From Rhodospirillaceae bacterium (GTDB lineage Bacteria; Pseudomonadota; Alphaproteobacteria; UBA828): a stretch of 64,000 nucleotides of DNA. Position 1 is the stretch's first letter; the number at the start of each line of letters is the position of its first letter. The translations under genes were made by a program, and so were the position numbers. The notes beneath the pieces were generated by a model. That model saw only the letters and a program-made list of their open reading frames with translations, was not told where the DNA came from and did not search any database. The DNA lies in contig PBVE01000012.1 of the NCBI GenBank assembly GCA_002728135.1, positions 56,347 to 120,346 on the forward strand. The letters run 5' to 3'. This document shows, piece after piece, positions 9,971-18,878 of the stretch.

Positions 9971-10635
9971 TCTGTTGTTTCCTTTTCTTTAAGTTCATCC
10001 TCAAATGAGGATGATAATACTTTCCGATAATGCCAAAAAGCCCAAAACCCAAAAATAGGGGCACCGATTGCAGCAATAAATAAAAAGGGCATTGCACCCC
10101 CAAACCAAATTATAGGTCCTACAAGATATAGAATGTCTTCAACCTCAAAACCACAGAATCTTGGTAAGCCTGCTTGTTTTTTCTTCACTTTATTTTCAAG
10201 AAACTGGAATAAATAAAATAAACCTGCCACTGAAACTCCAGCTGCTATTCCTAACGCAAGACCTGCAAAACCAATAGGTTCATTTCTTAAACCTAAACCA
10301 ATAGAAATGAACAAAAAGGTATTTATTAACAAATCACAAATTATGTCATACCTATGACCAAATCTACTGACCCTACCTGTCGCTCTAGCAAATTCCCCAT
10401 CTGTATGGTCGAGAAAATTGGAAAAAATAAACAAACCAGCACCAATATGTATCCATGGAGCTCCCCCGTAGGCTAGGAAAACGCATGCTAAGATGCCAAT
10501 TAACAGCCTTAATGTTGTCAAGTAATTAGGATGAATAGCTGTGTTAGTTAAAGGAGAAATTAATACACGAGCTAATCTTTGATCCCAAGGTTCTATCAAA
10601 TACCACTTTATTTCATTTTTTTTACTTTGATCCAT
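9967..10635 (-). CDS. CDP-alcohol phosphatidyltransferase family membrane protein
   Basis: A 222-residue integral membrane protein with the diagnostic D-G-x2-A-R-x8-G-x3-D-x3-D motif intact (DGEFARAT, then G, D and D at the expected spacing, about residues 79-101). Several hydrophobic helices surround it. The family moves a phospho-alcohol between a CDP-activated donor and an alcohol acceptor, using Mg2+ or Mn2+ held by the motif aspartates. Donor and acceptor cannot be read from sequence. The gene is coupled by a 4-base overlap to hpnA and divergent from a cytidylyltransferase gene, which could supply the CDP-activated substrate. It does not look like PgsA or PssA by context. Confidence 0.85.
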   Translation of the reverse strand: MDQSKKNEIKWYLIEPWDQRLARVLISPLTNTAIHPNYLTTLRLLIGILACVFLAYGGAPWIHIGAGLFIFSNFLDHTDGEFARATGRVSRFGHRYDIICDLLINTFLFISIGLGLRNEPIGFAGLALGIAAGVSVAGLFYLFQFLENKVKKKQAGLPRFCGFEVEDILYLVGPIIWFGGAMPFLFIAAIGAPIFGFWAFWHYRKVLSSSFEDELKEKETTE

Positions 10636-10748
10636 TTATTAACCTGTTCAGAGTCACTAATATATTTAATGGTCAAATAAACTAACTTTAAAGAATTATA
10701 AATAAAAATTATTTAATTCTTTTATCGAGAATCAAAGGAAAAATAGAG

Positions 10749-11489
10749 ATGCGTGCAATAATTCTAGCAGCAGGTCTTGGTTCACGTCTTATGAATAAAG
10801 CAGGGGAAATTCCAAAAATTCTTATAAAAGTTGGTGGTCAAACTCTGTTAGAACGTCATTTACGAATTCTCTCCGACCTTTCTATTACAGAGGTAGTAAT
10901 CGGGGTTGGATATAAATCTAATCTAATTATTGATGAATTAATAAATCTAAAAAGGGAAGATGTTAAATTAGTTTACAACCCAAACTTTGATCAAGGGAGC
11001 ATCGTAACACTCCAGAAACTAGCACCTGAATTACGACAAGATGGGGGTATAATAATTATGGATGGAGATGTTTTATATGACATCCGTATTTTAAAATGTT
11101 TGATAAACTCAAAACATGAAAATTGTTTCTTGTTGGATCGTAATATTGAGGACGGTGAAGAACCTATGAAGCTAGCAATTAATAATGGATCAATTGTTGA
11201 TTTTAGAAAAAAAATTGAAAAACCATGCGACTATTATGGAGAATCTGTTGGGTTTTTTAAATTTTCAACAACAACAGCACAATCAATAGCAAACACTTGC
11301 TCACAAATGATTTCTTCAGGTCTTCAAGAGACATATATGGAAGAGGTAATAAGATATGAGTTATTAAAAAACCCAAAAATCTTTGCATTTGAGGATATTA
11401 CAGGATTACCTTGGATCGAGATAGATTTCCCTGAGGATTTAACAAAAGCTGAAACGAAAATTTTACCTTCACTTATTATTGGAGATTAA
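10749..11489 (+). CDS. Sugar-phosphate/phosphoalcohol nucleotidyltransferase (COG1213-like)
   Basis: A 246-residue single-domain nucleotidyltransferase. The signature LAAGLGSRL starts at residue 6, PKILIKVGGQTLLERH follows near residue 23, MDGD near residue 100 carries the metal-binding Asp, and DFPEDL near 231 is the second acidic site. The pattern is closest to LicC/COG1213 enzymes, which make CDP-choline or CDP-inositol-type donors from CTP, although glucose-1-phosphate-type substrates cannot be excluded. It is the only plus-strand gene between two blocks of minus-strand hopanoid genes and is divergent from the CDP-alcohol phosphotransferase across a 113-base gap. A donor-synthesis role for that neighbour is inferred from context. 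Confidence 0.8.
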   Translation: MRAIILAAGLGSRLMNKAGEIPKILIKVGGQTLLERHLRILSDLSITEVVIGVGYKSNLIIDELINLKREDVKLVYNPNFDQGSIVTLQKLAPELRQDGGIIIMDGDVLYDIRILKCLINSKHENCFLLDRNIEDGEEPMKLAINNGSIVDFRKKIEKPCDYYGESVGFFKFSTTTAQSIANTCSQMISSGLQETYMEEVIRYELLKNPKIFAFEDITGLPWIEIDFPEDLTKAETKILPSLIIGD

Positions 11490-11501
11490 CAGTTAGAAAA
11501 C

Positions 11502-12380
11502 TTAACGAACCATAAATAAACCTTTACAAAGAAGAGATATCTTCTGAAATTTATTAAAACGTATACGTCTATTTTCTAGCTGAAAACCATGTTTTTCTAT
11601 TTCATCGAGATATGCCTCATAAATAACCCTCATCAAAATTGCTGGCCGCATATTTTTTCTTTCTGACCCTGGCAAAAATTCATCTGCAAGCTTAAATCTA
11701 TTCCTTGCTACTTCTCCTACTTTTCTACAAACATTAGCAACTTCAGGTGTATTTATTAAATCTTTCGCATTTACATCTGCAATACCCTCTTGCTCAAGAA
11801 ATTCAACAGGTAAGTAAATTCGACCACGTGTGGCATCCTCTGCAACATCTCTCAGAATATTAGTTAACTGGAAAGCTTGGCCTAAATGTTCAGCGAAATT
11901 TACTATTCTGGGTGATGAGTGACCAAAAATTTTTACAGATAGCAGCCCCACACAACTAGCTACTCTGTGGCAATAAAGCTCTAATTCATCCAGGGTTGGA
12001 CGTGACATCATACCACTTCTATCCATTTCAAACCCATCAAGAATTTCGTGGAAAAGATCCTCAGTAAGATTAAAATTTTTGACGGGTTCTATTAGGGCTA
12101 TTGTTACAGGATGATTTGGAGATCCTTTAAACAACAGTTTTACTTCATTTCTCCATGCTAAAATCAATTTTTTTGATAAGTCATTGTCATCAATTTCATC
12201 GGCAACATCGTCTGTCTCTCTACAAAAAGCATAAAGAGCAAGCATAGCCTCACGTTTATGTTTAGGGAGTAACAACATCGGTAAAGAAAAAGAAGAACCC
12301 GAATCTTTTACAATATCAGACACATAACGTTTAGGGTCTGTAAAATATGGGATAGGTAAGTCATTCGCTTTTACTACCAT
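11502..12380 (-). CDS. hpnD: Presqualene diphosphate synthase HpnD
   Basis: HpnD condenses two farnesyl diphosphates to presqualene diphosphate, the first step of the HpnCDE route to squalene. The 292-residue protein has the two aspartate-rich motifs of the trans-prenyltransferase class: FCRETDDVADEIDD near residue 56 and NILRDVAEDATRGRIYLP near 160. The ATG at 12380 overlaps the hpnC stop by 7 bases, indicating translational coupling; an earlier in-frame start at 12416 lies well inside hpnC. It ends 12 bases from the convergent nucleotidyltransferase gene. Confidence 0.92.
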   Translation of the reverse strand: MVVKANDLPIPYFTDPKRYVSDIVKDSGSSFSLPMLLLPKHKREAMLALYAFCRETDDVADEIDDNDLSKKLILAWRNEVKLLFKGSPNHPVTIALIEPVKNFNLTEDLFHEILDGFEMDRSGMMSRPTLDELELYCHRVASCVGLLSVKIFGHSSPRIVNFAEHLGQAFQLTNILRDVAEDATRGRIYLPVEFLEQEGIADVNAKDLINTPEVANVCRKVGEVARNRFKLADEFLPGSERKNMRPAILMRVIYEAYLDEIEKHGFQLENRRIRFNKFQKISLLCKGLFMVR

Positions 12381-13198
12381 GAACTTACTACACCTTTTGC
12401 TCCACACCATACCCATGAAAACTTAGAAAGTTTGATTTTATTTCGCAAAGGGTCATTACGCCTAAGCTTATAGCTCAGTGCCTTTGCTAAGCGTAAAATC
12501 ACAGCCGTTTCAAGACGAAGTCCACGACGCTTAATTGAGTTTGGGCTTTTATTAGCTTTTGCCAGCAGCTCATCAGTTTTGATCAAACACCTGTCAATTA
12601 CCTTGCGAAGCTCTTGACTAATAAACTCTTCACCTAATTTTTCAACTTTACACCCTTCTGCTTTTAACCAATCCTCAGGAATATAAACTCTGTTATGATT
12701 CAAATAATCATTTTTACAGTCTTGTATGTGATTTAAAACCTGCAATGCGTTACAAAGAGCATCAATGCCTTCAAAATCAGCATCTTTTTCATTATGAATA
12801 TCAAGCATTGCTCTACCTACAGATGCAGCAGATTTAGAACAATAGTCCATTAACTCATCCCAACTAGCATATCTATGTTTTATTGCATCTTGAATAAATG
12901 CTGAAAGTAAATCAGTACCATTAATTGGAGAGCAGCCTGTTTGTTTAAGACTGTTGTTATAAGGTATTGCCCATTCAGGTAATTTCTCAGGATCATTTGC
13001 CAATGAATTTTGGATCACTGTTAGACTTTTGACTTTTTCTTCTGAACTTAAGCTTGAATTATCTGCAATATCATCTGCTCTACGAGCAAACAAATAAAAT
13101 GCATATACATGTTTCCTACAATCTCTAGGTATGAGGAATGAACCTACAGGAAAGTTTTCGTTATTTTCTGTAATTAAATCCTTTATACCATTTGTCAT
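12374..13198 (-). CDS. hpnC: Hydroxysqualene synthase HpnC
   Basis: HpnC converts presqualene diphosphate to hydroxysqualene. The 274-residue protein belongs to the squalene/phytoene synthase family, with LFARRADDIADN near residue 40 and HIQDCKNDY near 168 as the Asp-rich motifs. The second motif deviates from the canonical DxxED, as is usual for HpnC. ATG 13198 is preferred to TTG 13207. It is directly upstream of and overlaps hpnD. hpnE, the usual third member that reduces hydroxysqualene to squalene, is not adjacent. Confidence 0.9.
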   Translation of the reverse strand: MTNGIKDLITENNENFPVGSFLIPRDCRKHVYAFYLFARRADDIADNSSLSSEEKVKSLTVIQNSLANDPEKLPEWAIPYNNSLKQTGCSPINGTDLLSAFIQDAIKHRYASWDELMDYCSKSAASVGRAMLDIHNEKDADFEGIDALCNALQVLNHIQDCKNDYLNHNRVYIPEDWLKAEGCKVEKLGEEFISQELRKVIDRCLIKTDELLAKANKSPNSIKRRGLRLETAVILRLAKALSYKLRRNDPLRNKIKLSKFSWVWCGAKGVVSSW

Positions 13199-13305
13199 AC
13201 GACACAAGTCCCCATAGATAATCTCATTTAACTTATTTATATAACTAGGTAATATTAACTACTGACATATTAGTTAGATAACAAGTAATCATGAATTCAT
13301 AATTA

Positions 13306-13323
13306 ATTATTAATATTAATAAT
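13306..13323. repeat. 18-bp perfect A+T palindrome in the dxr-hpnC gap
   Basis: ATTATTAATATTAATAAT equals its own reverse complement. It lies in the 134-base gap downstream of dxr and upstream of hpnC. The surrounding DNA is almost pure A/T, so chance is a real possibility; it could also be an operator or a weak terminator. Confidence 0.35.
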
Positions 13324-13341
13324 ATATTATAAGATACTAAT

Positions 13342-14532
13342 TTAATTATATTTATTTATATATTCTTTTGTATATATACGCACCTCATTATCTACTTCAA
13401 CAACATCTGACAAGGAATTAATTACGCCACCAACAAATTGATTCATTTGGTTTTCAACGATCTTAGAAATATCAGTTAATTTAATCTTACCTTTTAGGAA
13501 GGCTTCTACTGCAACTTCATTAGATGCATTGAGCACTATTGGCACAACGCCTCCTGATTCCAATGCATTCCTCGCGAGTTTTAAAGAAAAAAACCGCATC
13601 TCATCTGGAGGTTCAAAATCTAGTTGACTGAGCTCAGATAAATTTAGGCGTGGGGATGGAGCATTTATCCTACCTGGCCATGCCAAGCAATATGCTATAG
13701 GTGTTCGCATGTCAGGGGTACCAAGTTGAGCTAAAACAGAACCATCAACATAAGCAACTAAACTATGAATTACAGATTGTGGATGCACTAAAACTTCGAT
13801 CTGATCAGGCTTAATTGGAAATAAATGATAAGCCTCAATCATTTCTAGACCCTTATTCATCATAGTAGCTGAATCGACTGATATTTTTGCACCCATAGTC
13901 CAATTTGGATGAGCCACTGCTTGAGCTGGAGTAGCTATTTCCATTTCTGCTTCTGTGCTTTTACGAAATGGCCCACCTGATGCTGTAAGTATTATTTTTT
14001 CAACACATTCCGGCTGTTCAAAATCAAACACTTGAAATATGGCATTATGTTCAGAATCTACTGGCAGTAATGTTGCACCGGATGACCTAACTTCAGAAAT
14101 CATCAAATCTCCTGCACATACAAGACATTCTTTATTCGCGAGACAGACAACTGCTCCTCTGCTCACTGCGGCCATAGTTGGATATAAACCCGCAGCTCCG
14201 ACTATAGCAGCCATGACAAAATCTGAGGGTGCCCTAGCAGCATCAACTATAGCTTCTGAGCCAGCAGCTGCGTTAATACCTGTACCAGATAATAAACCTT
14301 TGAGCTCTTCATATAAACTTGGGTCACCAATTACAGCCCCACTTGCTCTACATTTTTTTGCTTGAGAAGCCAAAAGCTTCACATTTGATTGTGCAGTAAG
14401 AAAATTAACTTTATATTGAGATTCATAGCGTTCAAGCAAATCTAGGGTATTCTTACCTATTGAACCAGTAGAGCCAAGAATAGTAATTGTTTTTTTACAT
14501 TTATAATCTTCTGGATTTACTTTTGTCTTCAT
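13342..14532 (-). CDS. dxr: 1-deoxy-D-xylulose 5-phosphate reductoisomerase
   Basis: Dxr (IspC) rearranges and reduces DXP to 2-C-methyl-D-erythritol 4-phosphate with NADPH. The 396-residue protein has the N-terminal GSTGSIGKNTLDLL NADPH site, PVDSEHNAIFQ near residue 157 with the metal-binding Asp/Glu, and HPNWTMGAKISVDSATMMNK near 208 forming the substrate pocket. An AGGAG site precedes the ATG. It is upstream of hpnC-hpnD on the same strand, separated by a 134-base A+T-rich gap, so it may or may not share their transcript. In many alphaproteobacteria dxr sits in the uppS-cdsA-bamA cluster; here it has joined the hopanoid island. Confidence 0.96.
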   Translation of the reverse strand: MKTKVNPEDYKCKKTITILGSTGSIGKNTLDLLERYESQYKVNFLTAQSNVKLLASQAKKCRASGAVIGDPSLYEELKGLLSGTGINAAAGSEAIVDAARAPSDFVMAAIVGAAGLYPTMAAVSRGAVVCLANKECLVCAGDLMISEVRSSGATLLPVDSEHNAIFQVFDFEQPECVEKIILTASGGPFRKSTEAEMEIATPAQAVAHPNWTMGAKISVDSATMMNKGLEMIEAYHLFPIKPDQIEVLVHPQSVIHSLVAYVDGSVLAQLGTPDMRTPIAYCLAWPGRINAPSPRLNLSELSQLDFEPPDEMRFFSLKLARNALESGGVVPIVLNASNEVAVEAFLKGKIKLTDISKIVENQMNQFVGGVINSLSDVVEVDNEVRIYTKEYINKYN

Positions 14533-14654
14533 AAAAAACGCTCCTGAATAAACAGAATCTGCGACATATACATTTTATATTTAACTTACTCATTTTTTTA
14601 GTTAAAATTATAATTTTCCGAGCCACTTCTATACCAATAATCCTGGAGTAAGCT

Positions 14655-14996
14655 ATGTCATTTTCAGAAAAAACTTGCCAACCCTGCCGCGGTGGAATTC
14701 CTCCACTTGATGAATCAGCATCAAAACTTTTATTAGAACATACTCCTGATTGGATTCTTTGCGATAATAACACTAAACTCAACCGTAAATTTGAATTTAC
14801 AAACTTTGTTAACGCATTAAATTTCGTTAATATAGTATCAGAGATTGCTGAAGAAGAAGGCCACCATCCTGATATTAGCTTTGGTTGGGGGTATTGCATA
14901 ATTGAATTATATACTCATAAAATTAAAGGGCTTCATGAAAATGATTTCATAATGGCTTCTAAAATAAGCAAATTATCTGAATTAAATACTACATGA
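14655..14996 (+). CDS. phhB: 4a-hydroxytetrahydrobiopterin dehydratase (pterin-4-alpha-carbinolamine dehydratase)
   Basis: PhhB dehydrates the 4a-carbinolamine formed by aromatic amino acid hydroxylases, regenerating the pterin cofactor. The 113-residue protein shows CRGGIPPL at the N-terminus and the EEEGHHPDISFGWG signature near residue 72, with the paired His of the active site. No hydroxylase gene is in the window. It is divergent from dxr (122-base gap) and its end lies 6 bases from the convergent mfd. Confidence 0.93.
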   Translation: MSFSEKTCQPCRGGIPPLDESASKLLLEHTPDWILCDNNTKLNRKFEFTNFVNALNFVNIVSEIAEEEGHHPDISFGWGYCIIELYTHKIKGLHENDFIMASKISKLSELNTT

Positions 14997-15002
14997 AATA
15001 AT

Positions 15003-18000
15003 CTAACGCTGAATCATTTTGCATAAGTCAATTAAAACTTTACGTATACCGTCTAATCGATCTCTAGATTGAATCCAATTTTTTGTGATTACCAGTCTTG
15101 AATCTGGCCTTAGACGCATTCCCCTATCTAAAATTGAAACATATTTGATTAAAGCGTCTATCTCTATGAAATTATTTTCACGAAAACTAAAGACTGCTCC
15201 CTTTGGGCCTGCATCGATTTTTTCTACCCCAGCATGCCTACAAAAATGCTTTATTACTATTACTTCCAAAAGATGCAAAACTGATTCTGGAGGCGAACCA
15301 AATCTATCTGTAAGTTCCTCAATTAAATCATCAATCTGTGATTGATCTTCCATCTGACCAATACGTCTATACAAACTCAATCTAGTATGTAAATCAGAAA
15401 CATAATCTTCTGGTATTAGAACAGAAACACCCAAATTAATTTGTGGTGACCACTTTTTATCATGTATTCCCTTAGAAGAATCCTTAGATTTTAAATCTAG
15501 GATCGCTTCTTCTAGCATATTTTGATAAAGCTCAACTCCAACTTCTCTAATATGTCCAGATTGCTCAGAGCCAAGCAAATTTCCAGCACCACGAATATCT
15601 AGATCATGACTAGCTAGAGCAAAACCAGCCCCCAGATTATCTAATCGATGGATTGCATCTAACCTCTTAAACGCTGCTGCAGTAATTTTAGATTTTGATG
15701 AATATGTGAGATACGCATATCCACGTAACTTTGAACGTCCTATTCGGCCACGTAATTGGTATAACTGTGATAAGCCAAACATATCTGAACGATGAATAAT
15801 CATCGTATTTGCTCGAGGAATATCTAATCCAGATTCAATTATAGTCGTTGAAACTAAAACATCATAATCCCCGCGACAAAACTCTTCCATGGTGATTTCA
15901 AGGTCTTTTACATTCATCTGACCATGGGCAATACTTACTTTCACCTCAGGAACCATATTATTCAATTGATCAATTATTGACCTGATGTCTGAAACCCTTG
16001 GGCAAACGTAAAATACTTGACCACCACGCATCTTCTCCCTGAGAATCGCTTCCCTTATAACAATGGGGTCAAATGGCATAATAAATGTTCGAACAGCCAA
16101 ACGATCTACAGGTGGAGTTGCCATTACGCTCATACTCCGAACGCCCGTTAAAGACATCTGTAAAGTTCTTGGAATTGGGGTTGCAGTAAGTGTTAGTATA
16201 TGGGTTTCAGATTTTAATTGTTTAAGTTTTTCTTTATGGGAGACACCAAAATGTTGTTCCTCATCAACAATCACTAAGCCAAGATTTGGAATCTCAATAT
16301 CTTTGTTTAGAATAGCATGAGTTCCTATTACAATATCTATTTTACCTGCAGCCAACTCACGCTTTACATAACTGAAATCTTTCATTGACGTTAACCGAGA
16401 GAGCTCAGATACCTTTATTGGCAAATTGCTAAAACGATTTTTAAAAGTCTCATAATGTTGACGACACAAAAGAGTTGTAGGCACTAATACTACAACCTGC
16501 ATTCCTGCCATTGATATTGAAAATGAAGCACGAAGTGCAACCTCTGTTTTTCCGAATCCTACATCACCACATATTAATCTATCCATAGGATAACCTGACT
16601 GAAGATCTTGTATTGTTTCGTCTATGGCATCCGCTTGATCATCAGTCTCAACATAATTAAAATTAGAACAAAACTTATCGTACTCAGAATGATCAATATC
16701 AAAAACCCGGGCTCTATATGTAGACCTCTTAGCAGCTGTTGCTATCAAACCTTCAGCCATTTCGCGGATTTTTTTCTTAAGACGAGCTTTTCTAGCCTGC
16801 CAGTTTACTCCTCCCAGTCTATCAAGTTTTGCTTTAGTATCAGAAGAGCCATAGCGTGAAAGCAAATCTATATGCTCGACTGGCAAAAAAAGTTTATCCT
16901 CTCCTGCGTATATCAACTTCAGGCAATCATGCAAAGCACCTCCTGCCTCTATCGTAACGAGCCCATTGTAAACACCGATACCATGATCAAGATGAACTAC
17001 AAAATCTCCTTCGATTATCTCAGAAATACTCGTTAAAAAATTTTCTGCCTTTTGTTTTCTTCGACGTTGATTACGATTTAATCTGCTACCAAGGATGTCC
17101 TGTTCTGCGAGAATAACTAGATCATCAGCCTCAAATCCTTGCTCCATCGGAAGAACAGTCAAACCTATAGAACCTTTATTAATTGAAGACATTCTTGACC
17201 ATTCATCTATTGTAACTATGGGTCCAATATGATTTTCAGAAAAAATACGCTTAAGCCGCTCCCTTGTCCCGGGACTCCAAGCAGCAATAATAAAATTTCT
17301 ATTTAAGTTTGTGTGCTTCTTAATATATTTTCTTAATTCAGTGTATAATATATTTGGACCTTGTTTGCGCTCAGGAGTAAAATCTCTGCATTTTTTAACC
17401 CCAATTGAAATTGATTGTGAATTTTTTGAGTTTTCAGGCGTAAAATTAACAAACCTTGCTACAGACCTCTCCGACAATAAGCCATTCCATTCTTCCAAGC
17501 TAGGATATAGTTGATGTGGATTAAGTGGTTTATATATTGTAGCTCCATCTGAAACTAAACCTGAATCAACACTTTTACGAGCTTGATAAAAGTCATTTAT
17601 AGACTCAATACGATCTATCAAACTTTTGTCAAATAAATGATCAAGAACCACAAGACCATTGGGTAGATAGTCAAATATGGTCTCAAGAGAATCATAAAAA
17701 AGCGGCAACCAATTCTCTATTCCTGGATACCTATGGCCTTCAGAAACAGCCTCAAATAATGGGTCTTTGTCTAACACAGCACCAAAATTTAGACGATAAC
17801 CTCTCTGAAACCTCTTAATGGAATCAGCATCAAGAAAAATTTCTCCTACTGGGCCTATGTAACAAGCCTGAATTTCCTCAGAACTCCTTTGTGTTATTGG
17901 ATCAAAGACCTTTATAGATTCAATTTCATCACCAAAAAAATCCATTCTTACTGGAAATTTCTGGCCAGCGGGAAAAATATCTAATATCCCTCCCCTTACA

Positions 18001-18503
18001 GCGTATTCACCAACATCCATGACATTGCCAGAATTTGTATAACCGCTCATTTCTAAAAATAAAATCATGTCCTCAATTTTATTTTTACAGCCTACATCGA
18101 TAGAACGTGCTACACCCTTTAGAGCTGCTCTAGGGGGCACCCTCTGGAGAGAAGAATTTAAAGTTGTTAAAATCAGTGTTGGTTTTTTCTCTTCCAATTC
18201 CAACAATTCGCACAAGGCCAATAAACGCTGGCTTACAATATCAACACGTGGAGATATTCGATCAAATGGCAGACAATCCCATGCAGGAAATATAATTTTG
18301 TGTAATTTAGGTTCAAAAAAACTGATACTCTCAGAGAGCATTCTAAGTCTAGAATCATCCCTTGATATATGAACAATTGGCTTGCCGGATTTAGCCGAGT
18401 CAAATACTAGCCTACTCAACCAATAGGCATCAAAACCCTCTGGAATACCACTAAGGTTCTTTATCTCTTTCTTATCTAACCCACACTCGGCTAATGTAAA
18501 CAT
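15003..18503 (-). CDS. mfd: Transcription-repair coupling factor
   Basis: Mfd displaces RNA polymerase stalled at DNA lesions and recruits UvrA. The 1166-residue protein is full length. It has an N-terminal UvrB-homology region, a CarD-like RNA-polymerase-interaction domain (EGDFVVHLDHGIGVYNG, near residue 500), RecG-like helicase motifs with Walker A GDVGFGKTEVAL near 648 and DEEQHFGV near 746, and a C-terminal TRCF domain. sdhE lies just upstream on the same strand and recG is divergent from sdhE, the standard alphaproteobacterial order. Confidence 0.97.
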   Translation of the reverse strand: MFTLAECGLDKKEIKNLSGIPEGFDAYWLSRLVFDSAKSGKPIVHISRDDSRLRMLSESISFFEPKLHKIIFPAWDCLPFDRISPRVDIVSQRLLALCELLELEEKKPTLILTTLNSSLQRVPPRAALKGVARSIDVGCKNKIEDMILFLEMSGYTNSGNVMDVGEYAVRGGILDIFPAGQKFPVRMDFFGDEIESIKVFDPITQRSSEEIQACYIGPVGEIFLDADSIKRFQRGYRLNFGAVLDKDPLFEAVSEGHRYPGIENWLPLFYDSLETIFDYLPNGLVVLDHLFDKSLIDRIESINDFYQARKSVDSGLVSDGATIYKPLNPHQLYPSLEEWNGLLSERSVARFVNFTPENSKNSQSISIGVKKCRDFTPERKQGPNILYTELRKYIKKHTNLNRNFIIAAWSPGTRERLKRIFSENHIGPIVTIDEWSRMSSINKGSIGLTVLPMEQGFEADDLVILAEQDILGSRLNRNQRRRKQKAENFLTSISEIIEGDFVVHLDHGIGVYNGLVTIEAGGALHDCLKLIYAGEDKLFLPVEHIDLLSRYGSSDTKAKLDRLGGVNWQARKARLKKKIREMAEGLIATAAKRSTYRARVFDIDHSEYDKFCSNFNYVETDDQADAIDETIQDLQSGYPMDRLICGDVGFGKTEVALRASFSISMAGMQVVVLVPTTLLCRQHYETFKNRFSNLPIKVSELSRLTSMKDFSYVKRELAAGKIDIVIGTHAILNKDIEIPNLGLVIVDEEQHFGVSHKEKLKQLKSETHILTLTATPIPRTLQMSLTGVRSMSVMATPPVDRLAVRTFIMPFDPIVIREAILREKMRGGQVFYVCPRVSDIRSIIDQLNNMVPEVKVSIAHGQMNVKDLEITMEEFCRGDYDVLVSTTIIESGLDIPRANTMIIHRSDMFGLSQLYQLRGRIGRSKLRGYAYLTYSSKSKITAAAFKRLDAIHRLDNLGAGFALASHDLDIRGAGNLLGSEQSGHIREVGVELYQNMLEEAILDLKSKDSSKGIHDKKWSPQINLGVSVLIPEDYVSDLHTRLSLYRRIGQMEDQSQIDDLIEELTDRFGSPPESVLHLLEVIVIKHFCRHAGVEKIDAGPKGAVFSFRENNFIEIDALIKYVSILDRGMRLRPDSRLVITKNWIQSRDRLDGIRKVLIDLCKMIQR

Positions 18504-18513
18504 TTTAGCGAGT

Positions 18514-18789
18514 TCAAGTTAAATCTCGTTTAATTACAAACGAGCGAATTTTATTAAGAGTTGTGGTGTTATATTCTTCTGGAACATTGACGCCCTGAAC
18601 TATCCATTGATAAACAAGCGGGTCATTTCCTATTCTTAGCAAATTTTCCAAGTCTTCAACTTCTGACTTAATAAGCGAATCAGAATACTTTTCAACAAAT
18701 GAACCAAGTAAAATATCCGTCTCTTTAGTCCCAGTGTGTGAAGTTCGATATCTAAGTCTTTTTAATCTTGTTTCTAGGTCAATAGTCAT
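18514..18789 (-). CDS. sdhE: FAD assembly factor SdhE
   Basis: SdhE helps attach FAD covalently to the flavoprotein of succinate dehydrogenase. The 91-residue protein shows the family N-terminal pattern RLRYRTSHTGTKETDILLG, where the usual RGxxE segment reads TGTKE, and the acidic DLENLL and DPLVYQWI segments. It lies 10 bases upstream of mfd on the same strand and 89 bases from divergent recG. Confidence 0.92.
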   Translation of the reverse strand: MTIDLETRLKRLRYRTSHTGTKETDILLGSFVEKYSDSLIKSEVEDLENLLRIGNDPLVYQWIVQGVNVPEEYNTTTLNKIRSFVIKRDLT

Positions 18790-18878
18790 AAGTTAAATTC
18801 CAAATTAGAATATTAATGTATATGTCAGCCTTACTAACTGTTGGCAAGTCGTGCGTTTACAATTAGCCTCTTACTATC

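Noticed and set aside
14501..14899. Minus-strand frame of 132 codons antisense to phhB
   Set aside because: Overlaps the dxr start and the well-recognised phhB on the other strand; the translated sequence has no family features.
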